A stretch of DNA of 64,000 nt from Castellaniella sp034675905. Its GTDB lineage: Bacteria; Pseudomonadota; Gammaproteobacteria; Burkholderiales; Burkholderiaceae_B. Location: the NCBI RefSeq assembly GCF_034675905.1, contig NZ_JAUCCV010000005.1:1-64000 (forward strand). Direction: 5' to 3'. This document shows, in pieces, positions 20,925 to 30,341 of this stretch (position 1 is its first letter; each line of letters opens with the position of its first letter). The notes beneath the pieces were generated by a model. The model did not search any database, was not told where the DNA came from, and saw only the letters and a program-made list of their open reading frames with translations. The position numbers were made by a program, and so were the translations under genes.

Positions 20925-21293
20925 TCAGGCGGCTGTTTGATCAATCAGGAATGCCGTGCGCGGGGTGCCAGCGGCTTCGGCGTCGGAGATCCAACGCGGC
21001 GGTTTGCCACGACCGGTCCATTCTGCCTTGGTGTCGGGATGGCGGTATTTCGGCGCAATGACGCGCTTGGCGCCAGCGGCCTTGCGGGGCGCTGCGGTGC
21101 CGCGGGTGGCGGATTTGCGGTCAAAGACGGCGGAGATTTCTTCCGGAGTAATGCCATAATCACGCATGGACCGGACGATGGACGTAATGACCGGTTTGCG
21201 TTGTTTGGCTTGCAGGGTTTGCAGCTGTTTTTCGATTTTGGCTTTTTCTTTTTCCAGCCGGGTTTTTTGCGAGGCGTAACTGGTACGGGCCAT
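20925..21293 (-). CDS. H-NS-family nucleoid protein
   Basis: The protein has 122 residues. The N-terminal half is a charged coiled coil for oligomerisation (QKTRLEKEKAKIEKQLQTLQ). A Lys/Arg/Ala-rich linker follows, then the C-terminal DNA-binding motif TKAEWTGRGKPPRWISDA, the version of the H-NS signature common in Burkholderiales. It would bind curved AT-rich DNA and silence transcription. Its ATG at 21293 faces an AT-rich 190-bp intergenic region, a plausible site for autoregulation. Such proteins often exist in several copies per genome, so no specific symbol is given. Confidence 0.9.
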   Translation of the reverse strand: MARTSYASQKTRLEKEKAKIEKQLQTLQAKQRKPVITSIVRSMRDYGITPEEISAVFDRKSATRGTAAPRKAAGAKRVIAPKYRHPDTKAEWTGRGKPPRWISDAEAAGTPRTAFLIDQTAA

Positions 21294-21400
21294 TCGATGC
21301 TCCGAGGGTAGGGATTTAGGCCTGGCCGATATTCAGGGATGCCGTATCCAAAGATACCCGGCAGTCCTTATCCAGGGCAACTTGGGATTTTAATCGGATT

Positions 21401-21430
21401 TTGATCTGTGTGTGCAAGATAAATCATTAT
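21401..21430 (+). promoter_or_regulatory. candidate sigma-70 promoter for the amidase-tldD pair
   Basis: TTGATC at 21401-21406 and CATTAT at 21425-21430 are separated by 18 bp in an AT-rich stretch 55 bp before the amidase start. The boxes are recognisable but imperfect, so this is only a candidate. Confidence 0.35.
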
Positions 21431-21484
21431 GGATTATGTATCAGATATTGAATCCCTCTTTCTGAAGGTCAGGAATCATTGAAT

Positions 21485-22297
21485 ATGCAGGATATTTCTC
21501 TTTCAGTCGCCGCCGTGCAGATGGTGTCGGGTTTGTCGGTGCAGGATAATCTGCAGCAGGCTGCGCATGGGATCGCTCAGGCGGCTCAGGGCGGCGCCCG
21601 TTTGATTGCCTTGCCTGAATATTTTTGTTTCATGGGGCGGCACGATCAAGACAAACTGGCGCTCGCGGAAACCCCCGGCGATGGGCCGATTCAGGATTTT
21701 TTAGCGCAACAGGCCCAGCAGCACGGAGTTTGGCTGGTGGGCGGGACCTTGCCTTTGCGTAGTCCGGACGCCCATCGCATTTACAATGCCTGCCTGGTCT
21801 ATGGGCCGCAGGGCGATTTATGCGCCCGCTACGACAAGATTCATTTATTCGGCTTTCAGAAAGGGGCGGAATCCTACGATGAATCGGTCGCTATCCGGCC
21901 AGGCGATGCACCGCCCCAGGTATTTGAACTCCCGTTCGGGCGGGTGGCGCTGGGCATTTGCTACGACCTGCGATTTCCGGAATTTTTCCGGGCCCAGGGA
22001 GAAGTGCGTTTGATGGTGCTGCCCGCCGCTTTCACGTACACCACGGGTTCTGTACACTGGGAAGTGCTGCTGCGTGCGCGCGCGATCGAGAATCAGTGCT
22101 ACGTGTTGGCCAGCGCTCAGGGTGGCGTTCATGAAAACGGGCGTCGCACCTGGGGGCATTCGATGCTGATCGACCCCTGGGGGGATGTGCTCAGCCGTCT
22201 GCCCGAAGGCCCCGGTATTGCTGCGGGGGTGCTGGATGCCGCTCGTCTGGCGTCTGTGCGCCAGTCGCTGCCGGCCTTGCGCCATCGGGTCATGTGA
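21485..22297 (+). CDS. nitrilase-superfamily amidase (Nit1/deaminated-glutathione amidase type)
   Basis: The protein has 270 residues from the ATG at 21485; a TTG two codons upstream is a less likely start. The carbon-nitrogen hydrolase triad is visible: Glu in ALPEYFCF, Lys in ARYDKIHLF and Cys in LGICYDLRFPE. GVWLVGGTLPLRS and FGFQKGAESYDES resemble the Nit1 branch, which hydrolyses deaminated glutathione as a metabolite-repair enzyme; omega-amidase activity is an alternative. tldD starts 22 bp after its stop, so they probably form an operon. Confidence 0.88.
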   Translation: MQDISLSVAAVQMVSGLSVQDNLQQAAHGIAQAAQGGARLIALPEYFCFMGRHDQDKLALAETPGDGPIQDFLAQQAQQHGVWLVGGTLPLRSPDAHRIYNACLVYGPQGDLCARYDKIHLFGFQKGAESYDESVAIRPGDAPPQVFELPFGRVALGICYDLRFPEFFRAQGEVRLMVLPAAFTYTTGSVHWEVLLRARAIENQCYVLASAQGGVHENGRRTWGHSMLIDPWGDVLSRLPEGPGIAAGVLDAARLASVRQSLPALRHRVM

Positions 22298-22319
22298 TGT
22301 TGTATATGGATTGTTTCTG

Positions 22320-23777
22320 ATGAAAGTGATTGAACCGGGCCTGGATGCCCTGAATACTGCGCGCTCCCTGTTGTTGGACCCCTGGGGGCTGGATGAATCC
22401 CATCTCGCCCGTGCGCTGTCCGAAATTCACACCCATCGGGTCGATTATGCCGATCTGTATTTTCAATACAGCTGCTCCGAGGGCTGGAGCCTTGAAGAAG
22501 GCATCGTCAAAACAGGCAGTTTCTCGATCGATCAAGGCGTCGGGGTGCGGGCCGTCAGCGGTGAAAAGACCGCTTTCGCCTATTCCGACAGCCTGTCCCC
22601 GGCTGCCTTGCTGTCTTCGGCCCAGGCGGTGCGCACCATTGCTCGTCAGGGGGCAGGGCGCCGCCGCGTGGATGGCGGGCTGGAGTCGCCCCATCATTTA
22701 TATCCGGCAGTCAATCCTGTGGATTCCCTGTCCGCGCCCGATAAGGTCGCCCTGCTGGAACGCGTCGAGTCCATGGCGCGCGCGGCGGATCCGGAAATCA
22801 TTCAGGTCATGGCGGGCCTGGCGGCAGAATATGACGTCATCCTGGTGGCCGGCAGTGACGGTCGCCTGGTGGCCGACGTGCGTCCGCTGGTGCGGCTGTC
22901 CCTGACGGTCATCGCCGAGCGCAAGGGCCGGCGCGAAATGGGTCATGGCGGCGGGGGCGGTCGTACCGGCCTGGCCTACTTTACGGACGACATTCTGCGC
23001 GGCTATGTGGACCGTGCCGTGCACGAAGCCCGGGTCAATCTGCAGGCGCGCCCGGCCCCGGCAGGGCAGATGACGGTGGTGCTGGGGTCTGGCTGGCCCG
23101 GCATATTGCTGCACGAAGCCGTCGGCCACGGTCTGGAAGGCGATTTCAATCGCAAGGGGTCCAGCGTGTTTTCCGGGCGTATCGGAGAACGCGTCGCCTC
23201 GCGTGGGGTCACGGTGGTCGATGACGGTACATTGGCGGATCGGCGCGGCTCTCTGAATGTGGACGACGAGGGTCATCCCACTCAGCATAACGTGCTGATC
23301 GAAGACGGCGTATTGCGCGGCTATATGCAGGATTCTTTGAATGCGCGGCTGATGAAACAGGCGCCTACCGGCAATGGCCGGCGCGAATCCTATGCGCACC
23401 TGCCCATGCCTCGCATGACCAATACCTATATGCTGGCAGGCAAGGCCGACCCGCAGGAAATCATCGCATCCGTCGATCGAGGGCTATATGCCGCCAATTT
23501 CGGCGGCGGTCAGGTAGACATCACCAGCGGGAAATTCGTGTTTTCCGCCTCCGAGGCCTATCTGATCGAAAAGGGCAAGATCACCCACCCGGTCAAGGGC
23601 GCTACGCTGATCGGCAGCGGTCCGGAAGCCATGCGCCGCATCGGCATGATCGGCCATGATCTGGCGCTGGATTCGGGGGTCGGCACGTGCGGCAAGGAAG
23701 GCCAAAGCGTCCCTGTCGGGGTTGGCATGCCGACGCTGCGTATCGACGGTCTGACAGTAGGGGGCACGGCCTCCTGA
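22320..23777 (+). CDS. tldD: metalloprotease TldD
   Basis: The protein has 485 residues, matching the family length of about 480. TldD pairs with TldE (PmbA) to form a zinc protease that degrades unfolded peptides and matures microcin-type modified peptides. The HEAVGH zinc site is at about residues 265-270 (ILLHEAVGHGLEGDF), followed by RKGSSVFSGRIGERVA and the C-terminal GSGPEAMRRIGMIG. The start MKVIEPG at 22320 follows the amidase by 22 bp. No pmbA/tldE gene is in the window. Confidence 0.95.
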   Translation: MKVIEPGLDALNTARSLLLDPWGLDESHLARALSEIHTHRVDYADLYFQYSCSEGWSLEEGIVKTGSFSIDQGVGVRAVSGEKTAFAYSDSLSPAALLSSAQAVRTIARQGAGRRRVDGGLESPHHLYPAVNPVDSLSAPDKVALLERVESMARAADPEIIQVMAGLAAEYDVILVAGSDGRLVADVRPLVRLSLTVIAERKGRREMGHGGGGGRTGLAYFTDDILRGYVDRAVHEARVNLQARPAPAGQMTVVLGSGWPGILLHEAVGHGLEGDFNRKGSSVFSGRIGERVASRGVTVVDDGTLADRRGSLNVDDEGHPTQHNVLIEDGVLRGYMQDSLNARLMKQAPTGNGRRESYAHLPMPRMTNTYMLAGKADPQEIIASVDRGLYAANFGGGQVDITSGKFVFSASEAYLIEKGKITHPVKGATLIGSGPEAMRRIGMIGHDLALDSGVGTCGKEGQSVPVGVGMPTLRIDGLTVGGTAS

Positions 23778-23799
23778 TCTTGCCGGCACGGCGGCAGGC

Positions 23800-23820
23800 G
23801 CGGGCCCCGATCGGGCCCGC
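23800..23820. terminator. hairpin between convergent tldD and pncB
   Basis: GCGGGCC followed by CCGATCG and GGCCCGC makes a strong GC stem in the 50-bp gap between two convergent genes. There is no T-run on either side, so if it terminates transcription it does so without the classic U-tract. Confidence 0.45.
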
Positions 23821-23827
23821 TGTGCAT

Positions 23828-25045
23828 TCAGCTTGCGAGCTGCGGGTTCCGGCCGAATACCTGTCGCAGATAAGCCAGGAAAGTCGCATCTGTGCAGTGT
23901 TCCTTGCCGGGGCTGTCGGGTAGTTTCGCGGTAGGCATGCCATTGCATTCAAACAGCTTCATGACGATATTCAAGGGGCGGGGACCCAGGTCGTTCGTCA
24001 GGTTCGTGCCGATGCCGAATCCCAGTTGAACCTGATCTGCAAAGTGATGGTAGATATCCAACGTTCGCGGTAGATCCAGGCCGTCGGAAAAGACGAATCG
24101 CTTGCTGGCGGGGTCGATACGCAAGGTTCGATAATGCGCCAACGCCTTTTCGCCCCAGGCGATCGGGTCGCCTGAATCATGGCGCAAGCCGTCAAACAGC
24201 TTGGCGAAATACAGGTCGAAATCCGCCAGGAATGCGTCCATGCCCACCACGTCGGTCAGAGCGATGCCCAGATCCCCCCGATATTCCTGCACCCAGTCTT
24301 CCAGGGCGCTGCGTTGAAAATCCCGCAGGCGGACCTTGCCGAAAGCTTGGTAGGACTGCAGATATTCATGCGCCATGGTACCCACCGGCACCAGTTCGTG
24401 GGATTTTGCCAGCGCGACATTCGAGGTGGCAGTGACGATATGCGGGACGGCGGCTCGGAGTTGTTCCACGACCTCGATCTGCCAGGCGCGGGAAAAGCGC
24501 CGCCGCAGGCCGAAATCGGAAATCTGCAGCGGGAAACGGCGGGCGGGCTGTGTGGAAAAATCCTGCAGCAAGGCGATTTTTTCCTGCAAGCGGCGGCGGC
24601 CTTCGGCCATGACGTCAGGTGTCTGGTGACGACGGAAATACAGTTCGTTGACGATGGCCAGTATGAATATTTCAAACGCCATGACATGAACCTGCGGGCC
24701 TCTGGCAACGATATCCAAGGTATCGCCTTGCGTGCTGACCTGGATGAAGCGCCGCTGAAAATGAAAGAGCGAGAGAAAATCGACAAAATCGGATTTGATA
24801 TAGCGCAGCCGGCCCAGATAATCCAGTTCCGCCTGACTGAACCGCAGGCTGCATAGGTGGTCGATCTGGGCTTCGATGGCTGGCGCCAGATCGGCCAGCG
24901 GGTGCTCGGGCGCTTGGCGGCAGATGAAGCGGTATTCCGCCTGGGCCGCCGGATGGCGATGCAGCATGGCCTGCCACATCGTGAACTTGTATAGGTCGGT
25001 ATCCAGCAGGGATTCGATCACAGGCTGGAAAGCAGCGGAATTCAT
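23828..25045 (-). CDS. pncB: nicotinate phosphoribosyltransferase
   Basis: The protein has 405 residues. It makes nicotinate mononucleotide from nicotinate and PRPP with ATP hydrolysis, in the NAD salvage (Preiss-Handler) pathway that feeds NadD. The motifs LLDTDLYKFTMWQAML at the N-terminus, SHELVPVGTMAHEYLQS with the phosphorylated His, FDGLRHDSGDPIAWGEKAL and FSDGLDL are all present. It diverges from the acyl-CoA ligase gene; the 104 bp between them hold an inverted repeat at 25116-25131. Confidence 0.96.
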   Translation of the reverse strand: MNSAAFQPVIESLLDTDLYKFTMWQAMLHRHPAAQAEYRFICRQAPEHPLADLAPAIEAQIDHLCSLRFSQAELDYLGRLRYIKSDFVDFLSLFHFQRRFIQVSTQGDTLDIVARGPQVHVMAFEIFILAIVNELYFRRHQTPDVMAEGRRRLQEKIALLQDFSTQPARRFPLQISDFGLRRRFSRAWQIEVVEQLRAAVPHIVTATSNVALAKSHELVPVGTMAHEYLQSYQAFGKVRLRDFQRSALEDWVQEYRGDLGIALTDVVGMDAFLADFDLYFAKLFDGLRHDSGDPIAWGEKALAHYRTLRIDPASKRFVFSDGLDLPRTLDIYHHFADQVQLGFGIGTNLTNDLGPRPLNIVMKLFECNGMPTAKLPDSPGKEHCTDATFLAYLRQVFGRNPQLAS

Positions 25046-25115
25046 GGGTGTCGCCGGAAAAATAGGGATAGGTTCATCTTAGCGGATTTCAAACGCGGGC
25101 CTGGGGTATAAACCC

Positions 25116-25131
25116 ATAACACACGTGTTAT
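25116..25131. promoter_or_regulatory. candidate operator: ATAACAC-AC-GTGTTAT inverted repeat
   Basis: Two perfect 7-bp arms are separated by 2 bp, 18 bp before the ligase ATG and just upstream of its ribosome binding site (AGGAGG, about 25137-25142). The position and symmetry fit a dimeric TetR- or GntR-type repressor site controlling the acyl-CoA ligase, perhaps also pncB. Confidence 0.5.
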
Positions 25132-25149
25132 CCACCAGGAGGCCTGTCC

Positions 25150-26772
25150 ATGATCGCTGATTCCCCGATGGCCGCATCGTCGGCCTACGGCTATCCTTTG
25201 CTGATCAAGCAACTCTTTGAGTCGGCTCGGGCGACTGCCAGCCAGAATGAAATCGTGTATCAGGGCCGCCGTTTGCGCTATGCGGATTTCTTCGACCGGG
25301 TGGTGCGCCTGGCCCGCGCGTTGGGCAATATGGGGGTGCGCCAGGGCGATACCGTGGCGATCATGGATTGGGACAGCCATCGCTATCTCGAGGCATTCTT
25401 TGCGGTGCCCATGATGGGTGCGATCCTGCAGACCGTCAATGTCCGCCTTTCGCCCGATCAGATCGCCTATACCCTGAATGATGCCGGAGCCGGCGTGCTG
25501 TTGATCCACGACGATTTCGTTCCCATTCTCGGCGCGATCCGGCCGCAGCTGCAGACGGTGCGTCATTATCTTTCCTTGACCGATCAGCCGGATGGCGGTC
25601 GCTCGGGCCCCGATGGTGAATACGAAGCCCTCTTGTCGCAGGCTGGGGCGGATTTTGAGTTTCCCGAGCTGGATGAGCAGACCCGCGCCACCACTTTCTA
25701 TACGACCGGGACCACCGGTCGTCCCAAAGGGGTGTTCTTCAGCCATCGGCAGTTGGTCCTGCACACCTTGTCCGTTGCGGCGGTGCTGGGCAGCCCGCTG
25801 GCGCAGGGGCGGTTGCATCGGGACGATGTCTATATGCCCATGACGCCCATGTTTCACGTGCATGCCTGGGGACTGCCGTATGTCGCCACGATGCTGGGAC
25901 TGCAGCAGATCTATCCGGGGCGTTATCTGCCTGAAGCGCTGTTGCGCCTGATCCGGGATGAACGGGTCACTTTTTCCCATTCGGTGCCGACCATCCTGCA
26001 TATGCTGCTGGGTCATGCCGATGCGGCAGACATGGATTTTTCCGCTCTCAAGATGATCATCGGCGGCTCCGCCCTGCCTCAGGGGCTGGCGCAGGCGGCG
26101 TTGGATCGCGGCATGGATGTGTTCACCGGATACGGCATGTCCGAAACCTGCCCGATCCTGACGCTGGTGCAATTGCGGGATGCGGCGGCGGATGCGCAGA
26201 CGCAGTTGCGTGACCGCACGCGCACGGGGTATGCCATTCCCCTGGTGGCGCTGCGGGTGGTGGATGAGCGGATGCAGGATGTGGCGCACGATGGTTTCAG
26301 CGTGGGGGAAATCGTGGTCCGCGCGCCCTGGTTGACGCAAGGCTACCTGCACAATCCGCAGGCCTCTGAGGCCCTGTGGCAGGGCGGCTGGCTGCACACA
26401 GGAGACATCGGCATGCTGGATGCCCGGGGCATGTTGACGGTCACGGATCGCCTGAAGGACGTCATCAAGACCGGCGGCGAATGGGTGTCGTCCCTGGCGC
26501 TGGAAGATACGATTTCCCGCCACCCCGCCGTCAGTGAAGTCGCCGTGGTGGCTGCGCCCGATGAGCGGTGGGGGGAACGTCCTCTGGCTCTGGTGGTGCT
26601 GCGGCCCGGACAGTCCGCCGATGCGGCGCAGATCCGGGCGCTGGTGCAGGCGGAAGTCGATGCGGGCCGATTGTCCCGCTATGCCGTGCCTGAGCAGGTG
26701 CGTTTCATGGATGCCTTGCCGCGCACCAGCGTCGGCAAACTTAATAAGCGCGTCATGCGCGAAGGGCTGTAG
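25150..26772 (+). CDS. acyl-CoA ligase (AMP-forming, medium/long-chain fatty acid type)
   Basis: The protein has 540 residues of the ANL adenylate-forming superfamily. The ATP loop FYTTGTTGRPKGVFFSH (about 184-200), the A5 motif FTGYGMSETCP (about 332), the LHTGDIG aspartate motif and hinge DRLKDVIKTGGEWVSS (about 437), and the catalytic lysine in RTSVGKLNKR near the C-terminus are intact. It activates a carboxylate as acyl-AMP and then acyl-CoA; a fatty acid is the likely substrate, but this cannot be fixed by eye. The ATG follows AGGAGG. It converges on valS. Confidence 0.9.
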   Translation: MIADSPMAASSAYGYPLLIKQLFESARATASQNEIVYQGRRLRYADFFDRVVRLARALGNMGVRQGDTVAIMDWDSHRYLEAFFAVPMMGAILQTVNVRLSPDQIAYTLNDAGAGVLLIHDDFVPILGAIRPQLQTVRHYLSLTDQPDGGRSGPDGEYEALLSQAGADFEFPELDEQTRATTFYTTGTTGRPKGVFFSHRQLVLHTLSVAAVLGSPLAQGRLHRDDVYMPMTPMFHVHAWGLPYVATMLGLQQIYPGRYLPEALLRLIRDERVTFSHSVPTILHMLLGHADAADMDFSALKMIIGGSALPQGLAQAALDRGMDVFTGYGMSETCPILTLVQLRDAAADAQTQLRDRTRTGYAIPLVALRVVDERMQDVAHDGFSVGEIVVRAPWLTQGYLHNPQASEALWQGGWLHTGDIGMLDARGMLTVTDRLKDVIKTGGEWVSSLALEDTISRHPAVSEVAVVAAPDERWGERPLALVVLRPGQSADAAQIRALVQAEVDAGRLSRYAVPEQVRFMDALPRTSVGKLNKRVMREGL

Positions 26773-26782
26773 GCAAAGGGCA

Positions 26783-26807
26783 GGGGGCGCGGTGCTTGCC
26801 GCCCCCC
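26783..26807. terminator. hairpin between convergent acyl-CoA ligase and valS
   Basis: GGGGGCG (26783-26789) pairs with CGCCCCC (26800-26806) in the 45-bp gap between the two stop codons. The stem is strong but there is no T-run, so it is a moderate candidate for a bidirectional terminator. Confidence 0.4.
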
Positions 26808-26817
26808 GCGCCGTCGC

Positions 26818-29652
26818 TCAGTCCTTCAAGCGGTCCCGCTGTACGCGGACGCGCTCCAGGGTTTCACCGAACTGGACCATCCGGGCCTTTTCCTGCTCGA
26901 CGACGGCTGCTGGGGCGCGTTCGACGAAGCTGGCATTGGACAGTTTGTGCTCGGCCTTGGCGATTTCCTTTTCCAGGCGGTCGATTTCCTTGTCCAGGCG
27001 GGCGCGTTCGGCCGCCACGTCGATTTCCACGTGCAGCATCAGCTGGGTCGTGCCCACGACCTGCACCGGGGCGCCCAGGTCAGGCAGGCTGTCCACGGCC
27101 TGGACGTTGTCCAGTCTGGCCAGCGCCATCAGGTAGGGGCTCAGCTCGTCCAGACCGGCGTCGGCTCCCTGGACCAGCAGGGGCACGCGCTGACCCGGCG
27201 CCAGGTTCATTTCTCCGCGTAGCGCCCGGATCGCGTCGGTCAGCGACTTGAAGGTCGCCATGCGGCGGGTGGCGTCGGCGTCCAGCAGCGTGTCGCGGGT
27301 TTGCGGATAGGCCTGCGTGCTGATGCTGGCGGTGTCGTCGTCGCGGCGCACGCCCGCCGCCACCGAGACTTTCTGCCAGAGCTCTTCGGTGATGAAGGGC
27401 ATGATCGGGTGCGCCAGGCGCAGCAGGGTTTCCAGCACATGGATCAGGGTGCGGCGCGTCGCCGCCTGCTGGATGGCGTCACCGGTTTGCAGGCGGACTT
27501 TGGCCAGTTCCAGGTACCAGTCGCAGTATTCGTCCCAGATGAAGTGGTACAGGCGGTCGGCCACCTGATCGAAGCGGTATTGATCGAATCCTGCGTGGAC
27601 GTCGCGGATCAGTTGCTGCAGGCCGTCGATGATCCAGCGATCGGCAAAGGACAGATCGCCTGCCTGAGGCTGGCCCAGGTCGTGGCCCTCGACGTTCATC
27701 AGCACAAAGCGGGTGGCGTTCCAGAGCTTGTTGCAGAAATTTCGATAGCCTTCGCAACGCTTCAGGTCGAAGTTGATGTTGCGCCCCAGGGTGGCGTAGG
27801 CGGCCATGGTGAAGCGCAGCGCATCGGCGCCATAGGCGGGGATGCCATCGGGGTAGTCCTTGCGGGTGCGTTTGCGGATCGCGTCGGCCTGCTTGGGGTT
27901 CATCAGGCCCGCCGTACGCTTGGCCAGCAGCGGGTCCAGCGAAATGCCGTCGATCAAGTCCACCGGGTCGATGGTGTTGCCCTTGGATTTGGACATTTTC
28001 TTGCCTTCCATGTCGCAGACCAGGCCGTGCACGTAGACCGTGTGGAAAGGCACCTGGCCGGTTTGGTGCATGCTCATCATGATCATGCGCGCGACCCAGA
28101 AGAAAATGATGTCGAAGCCCGTCACCAGCACGCTGGAGGGCAGGTAGCGGGCCAGGTCAGGGGTCTGTTCGGGCCAGCCCAGGTCGGTGAAGGGCACCAG
28201 CGCCGACGAGAACCAGGTGTCCAGCACGTCCGGGTCGCGGATGAGCGGGCCGGTGACGCCGGCGGCGCGGGCCTGCCGTTCGGCGTCTTCGGCCGAGCGG
28301 GCGACGAAGATGCGGCCGTCTTCAGCGTGCCAGGCGGGGATTTGGTGGCCCCACCACAGCTGTCGGGAAATGCACCAGTCCTGGATTTTTTCCAGCCACT
28401 GGTTATAGGTGGTCGTCCAGTTTTCGGGGACGAAGCGCACGCGGCCATCGGCCACGACGTCCAGGGCGACCTCGGTGATGCTCTTGCCGGGGTGCAGGCT
28501 GTCCTCGGGAGCGGCTTTGCTCATGGCGACGAACCATTGGTCCGTCAGCATGGGTTCGATGATGCTGTTGGTGCGATCGCCGCGCGGTACCATCAGTTTA
28601 TGGTCGCGCACCTGTTGCAGCAGGCCTTGGGATTCCAGGTCGGCCACGATGCGTTTGCGGGCCTCGTAGCGGTCCAGGCCGCGGTAGGCGGCAGGGGCGT
28701 CGTCGTTGATCCTGGCATCCAGGGTCAGCACGCTGATCATGGGCAGGCCGTGCCGCTGACCCACGGCATAGTCGTTGAAATCGTGCGCCGGCGTGACTTT
28801 GACGACGCCGGTGCCGAATTCACGGTCGACGTAGTCGTCGGCGATGATGGGGATTTCCCGCCCGACCAGGGGCAGGGTGACGGTGCGTCCGACCAGGCGG
28901 GCGTAGCGTTCGTCGTCGGGGTGCACCATGACGGCCACGTCGCCCAGCATGGTTTCCGGCCGCGTGGTGGCGACGACCAGATGGGTCAGGCCATCGGCCG
29001 GAGTGGTCAGCGGATAGCGGATTTCCCACATGTGGCCGTTTTCTTCGGCGCTGACGACTTCCAGATCGGAGACGGCGGTACCCAGTACCGGATCCCAGTT
29101 CACCAGGCGCTTGCCTCGGTAGATCAGGCCCTGTTCATATAGACGCACAAAGGTCTCGACGACTCCGCGCGACAGGCGGTCGTCCATGGTGAAGTATTCA
29201 CGCGACCAGTCGCACGACGAGCCCAGGCGGCGAAACTGACCGGTGATGGTGCTGCCGGATTTTTCCTTCCAGGCCCAGACGCGTTCCAGGAATTTTTCCC
29301 GCCCCAGGTCGTGGCGTGAAATGCCTTCGGCATCCAATTGACGTTCGACCACGATCTGGGTGGCGATGCCCGCGTGGTCGGTGCCGGGAATAAAGACCGT
29401 GTCGTCGCCGTTCATCCGATGGTAGCGGATCAGGCCGTCCATGACGGTCTGGTTGAAGGCGTGGCCCATGTGCAGGGTGCCGGTGACGTTGGGCGGCGGA
29501 AACTGGATGGCAAAGGGCGTGGACGCGCGCCCAGCAGCCGGTTCGACATGCCGTCCCCCGGCGAACAGCCCCCGTCGATTCCATTCGTCATACCAGCGGG
29601 ATTCGATATCCTGGGGTTCAAAGCTTTTGGGAAGGGAGTGTGAATCGCTCAT
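26818..29652 (-). CDS. valS: valyl-tRNA synthetase
   Basis: The protein has 944 residues from MSDSHSLPKSFEP. This class I synthetase charges tRNA-Val. The HIGH-type motif PPPNVTGTLHMGHAF is near residue 45-60 and the KMSKS loop GKKMSKSKGNTIDP near 545. The editing CP1 domain lies between them, and the C-terminal helical arm (AAERARLDKEIDRLEKEIAK) is present. A longer frame upstream adds 30 residues without family similarity. It diverges from ndk across 185 bp. Confidence 0.97.
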   Translation of the reverse strand: MSDSHSLPKSFEPQDIESRWYDEWNRRGLFAGGRHVEPAAGRASTPFAIQFPPPNVTGTLHMGHAFNQTVMDGLIRYHRMNGDDTVFIPGTDHAGIATQIVVERQLDAEGISRHDLGREKFLERVWAWKEKSGSTITGQFRRLGSSCDWSREYFTMDDRLSRGVVETFVRLYEQGLIYRGKRLVNWDPVLGTAVSDLEVVSAEENGHMWEIRYPLTTPADGLTHLVVATTRPETMLGDVAVMVHPDDERYARLVGRTVTLPLVGREIPIIADDYVDREFGTGVVKVTPAHDFNDYAVGQRHGLPMISVLTLDARINDDAPAAYRGLDRYEARKRIVADLESQGLLQQVRDHKLMVPRGDRTNSIIEPMLTDQWFVAMSKAAPEDSLHPGKSITEVALDVVADGRVRFVPENWTTTYNQWLEKIQDWCISRQLWWGHQIPAWHAEDGRIFVARSAEDAERQARAAGVTGPLIRDPDVLDTWFSSALVPFTDLGWPEQTPDLARYLPSSVLVTGFDIIFFWVARMIMMSMHQTGQVPFHTVYVHGLVCDMEGKKMSKSKGNTIDPVDLIDGISLDPLLAKRTAGLMNPKQADAIRKRTRKDYPDGIPAYGADALRFTMAAYATLGRNINFDLKRCEGYRNFCNKLWNATRFVLMNVEGHDLGQPQAGDLSFADRWIIDGLQQLIRDVHAGFDQYRFDQVADRLYHFIWDEYCDWYLELAKVRLQTGDAIQQAATRRTLIHVLETLLRLAHPIMPFITEELWQKVSVAAGVRRDDDTASISTQAYPQTRDTLLDADATRRMATFKSLTDAIRALRGEMNLAPGQRVPLLVQGADAGLDELSPYLMALARLDNVQAVDSLPDLGAPVQVVGTTQLMLHVEIDVAAERARLDKEIDRLEKEIAKAEHKLSNASFVERAPAAVVEQEKARMVQFGETLERVRVQRDRLKD

Positions 29653-29837
29653 GGGTTCTGACGACGAAAAAACGATCATTGTAGGCGGATGTGGTGGAAA
29701 TCGCGCATGGTAAAATGCGCGGTTGACCGTTAGCATCCGCAACGCCTGCTTTTTGGCTGGCTGCGCGTCGCGCGGGATTCATTCTACCTTTGCATCGGGA
29801 AAATCCCTTTTCCCGTTTCTTTACCGGAAATCTTTTC

Positions 29838-30263
29838 ATGGCTATCGAACGCACTCTTTCCATCATCAAGCCCGACGCCGTAGCGAAAAACGTCATCGGC
29901 CAGATCGTCGCCCGCTTCGAGCAGGCCGATCTGAAGGTCATCGCCGCTCGTTTGCAGCAGCTGTCGCGCAGCGAAGCCGAGCGCTTCTATGCGGTTCACA
30001 GCGCGCGCCCCTTCTTCAAGGATCTGGTGGACTTCATGGTATCCGGCCCGGTATTTGTCCAGGTGCTGGAAGGTGAATCTGCGATTGCCAAGAACCGTGA
30101 CCTGATGGGCGCCACCGATCCGAAAAAAGCGGCTCCCGGCACCATTCGCGCCGACTTCGCCGACAGCATCGACGCCAATGCCGTGCATGGTTCCGATGCG
30201 GCGGAAACGGCTGCGGTTGAAATCGCGTTTTTCTTTCCCGAAAGCAATGTGTTCAGCCGCTGA
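29838..30263 (+). CDS. ndk: nucleoside diphosphate kinase
   Basis: The protein has 141 residues from MAIERTLSIIKPDAV, the standard length. It equilibrates nucleoside triphosphates through a phosphohistidine; the active-site histidine is in DANAVHGSDA (about 117). The upstream in-frame ATG at 29790 adds 16 residues with no family match. GGAAA precedes the chosen ATG. It opens the ndk-rlmN-rodZ-ispG-hisS run that is conserved in betaproteobacteria. Confidence 0.97.
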   Translation: MAIERTLSIIKPDAVAKNVIGQIVARFEQADLKVIAARLQQLSRSEAERFYAVHSARPFFKDLVDFMVSGPVFVQVLEGESAIAKNRDLMGATDPKKAAPGTIRADFADSIDANAVHGSDAAETAAVEIAFFFPESNVFSR

Positions 30264-30299
30264 TGCCGGCTGACGGGGCACGGATATCCGGGCCCTGGG

Positions 30300-30326
30300 T
30301 GCCCTGCTGAAAGGGCATCGGTTTTT
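30300..30326 (+). terminator. weak terminator after ndk
   Basis: TGCCCT (30300-30305) pairs with AGGGCA (30312-30317), followed after four bases by TTTTT. It lies in the 78-bp gap between ndk and rlmN and may give partial termination, so that highly expressed ndk is partly uncoupled from rlmN. Confidence 0.45.
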
Positions 30327-30341
30327 ATTGGTTGATCGTTC

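Noticed and set aside
25042..26523. 493-codon minus-strand frame over the acyl-CoA ligase
   Set aside because: It is antisense to an intact adenylate-forming enzyme; its His/Gln/Arg-rich composition is typical of a shadow frame.
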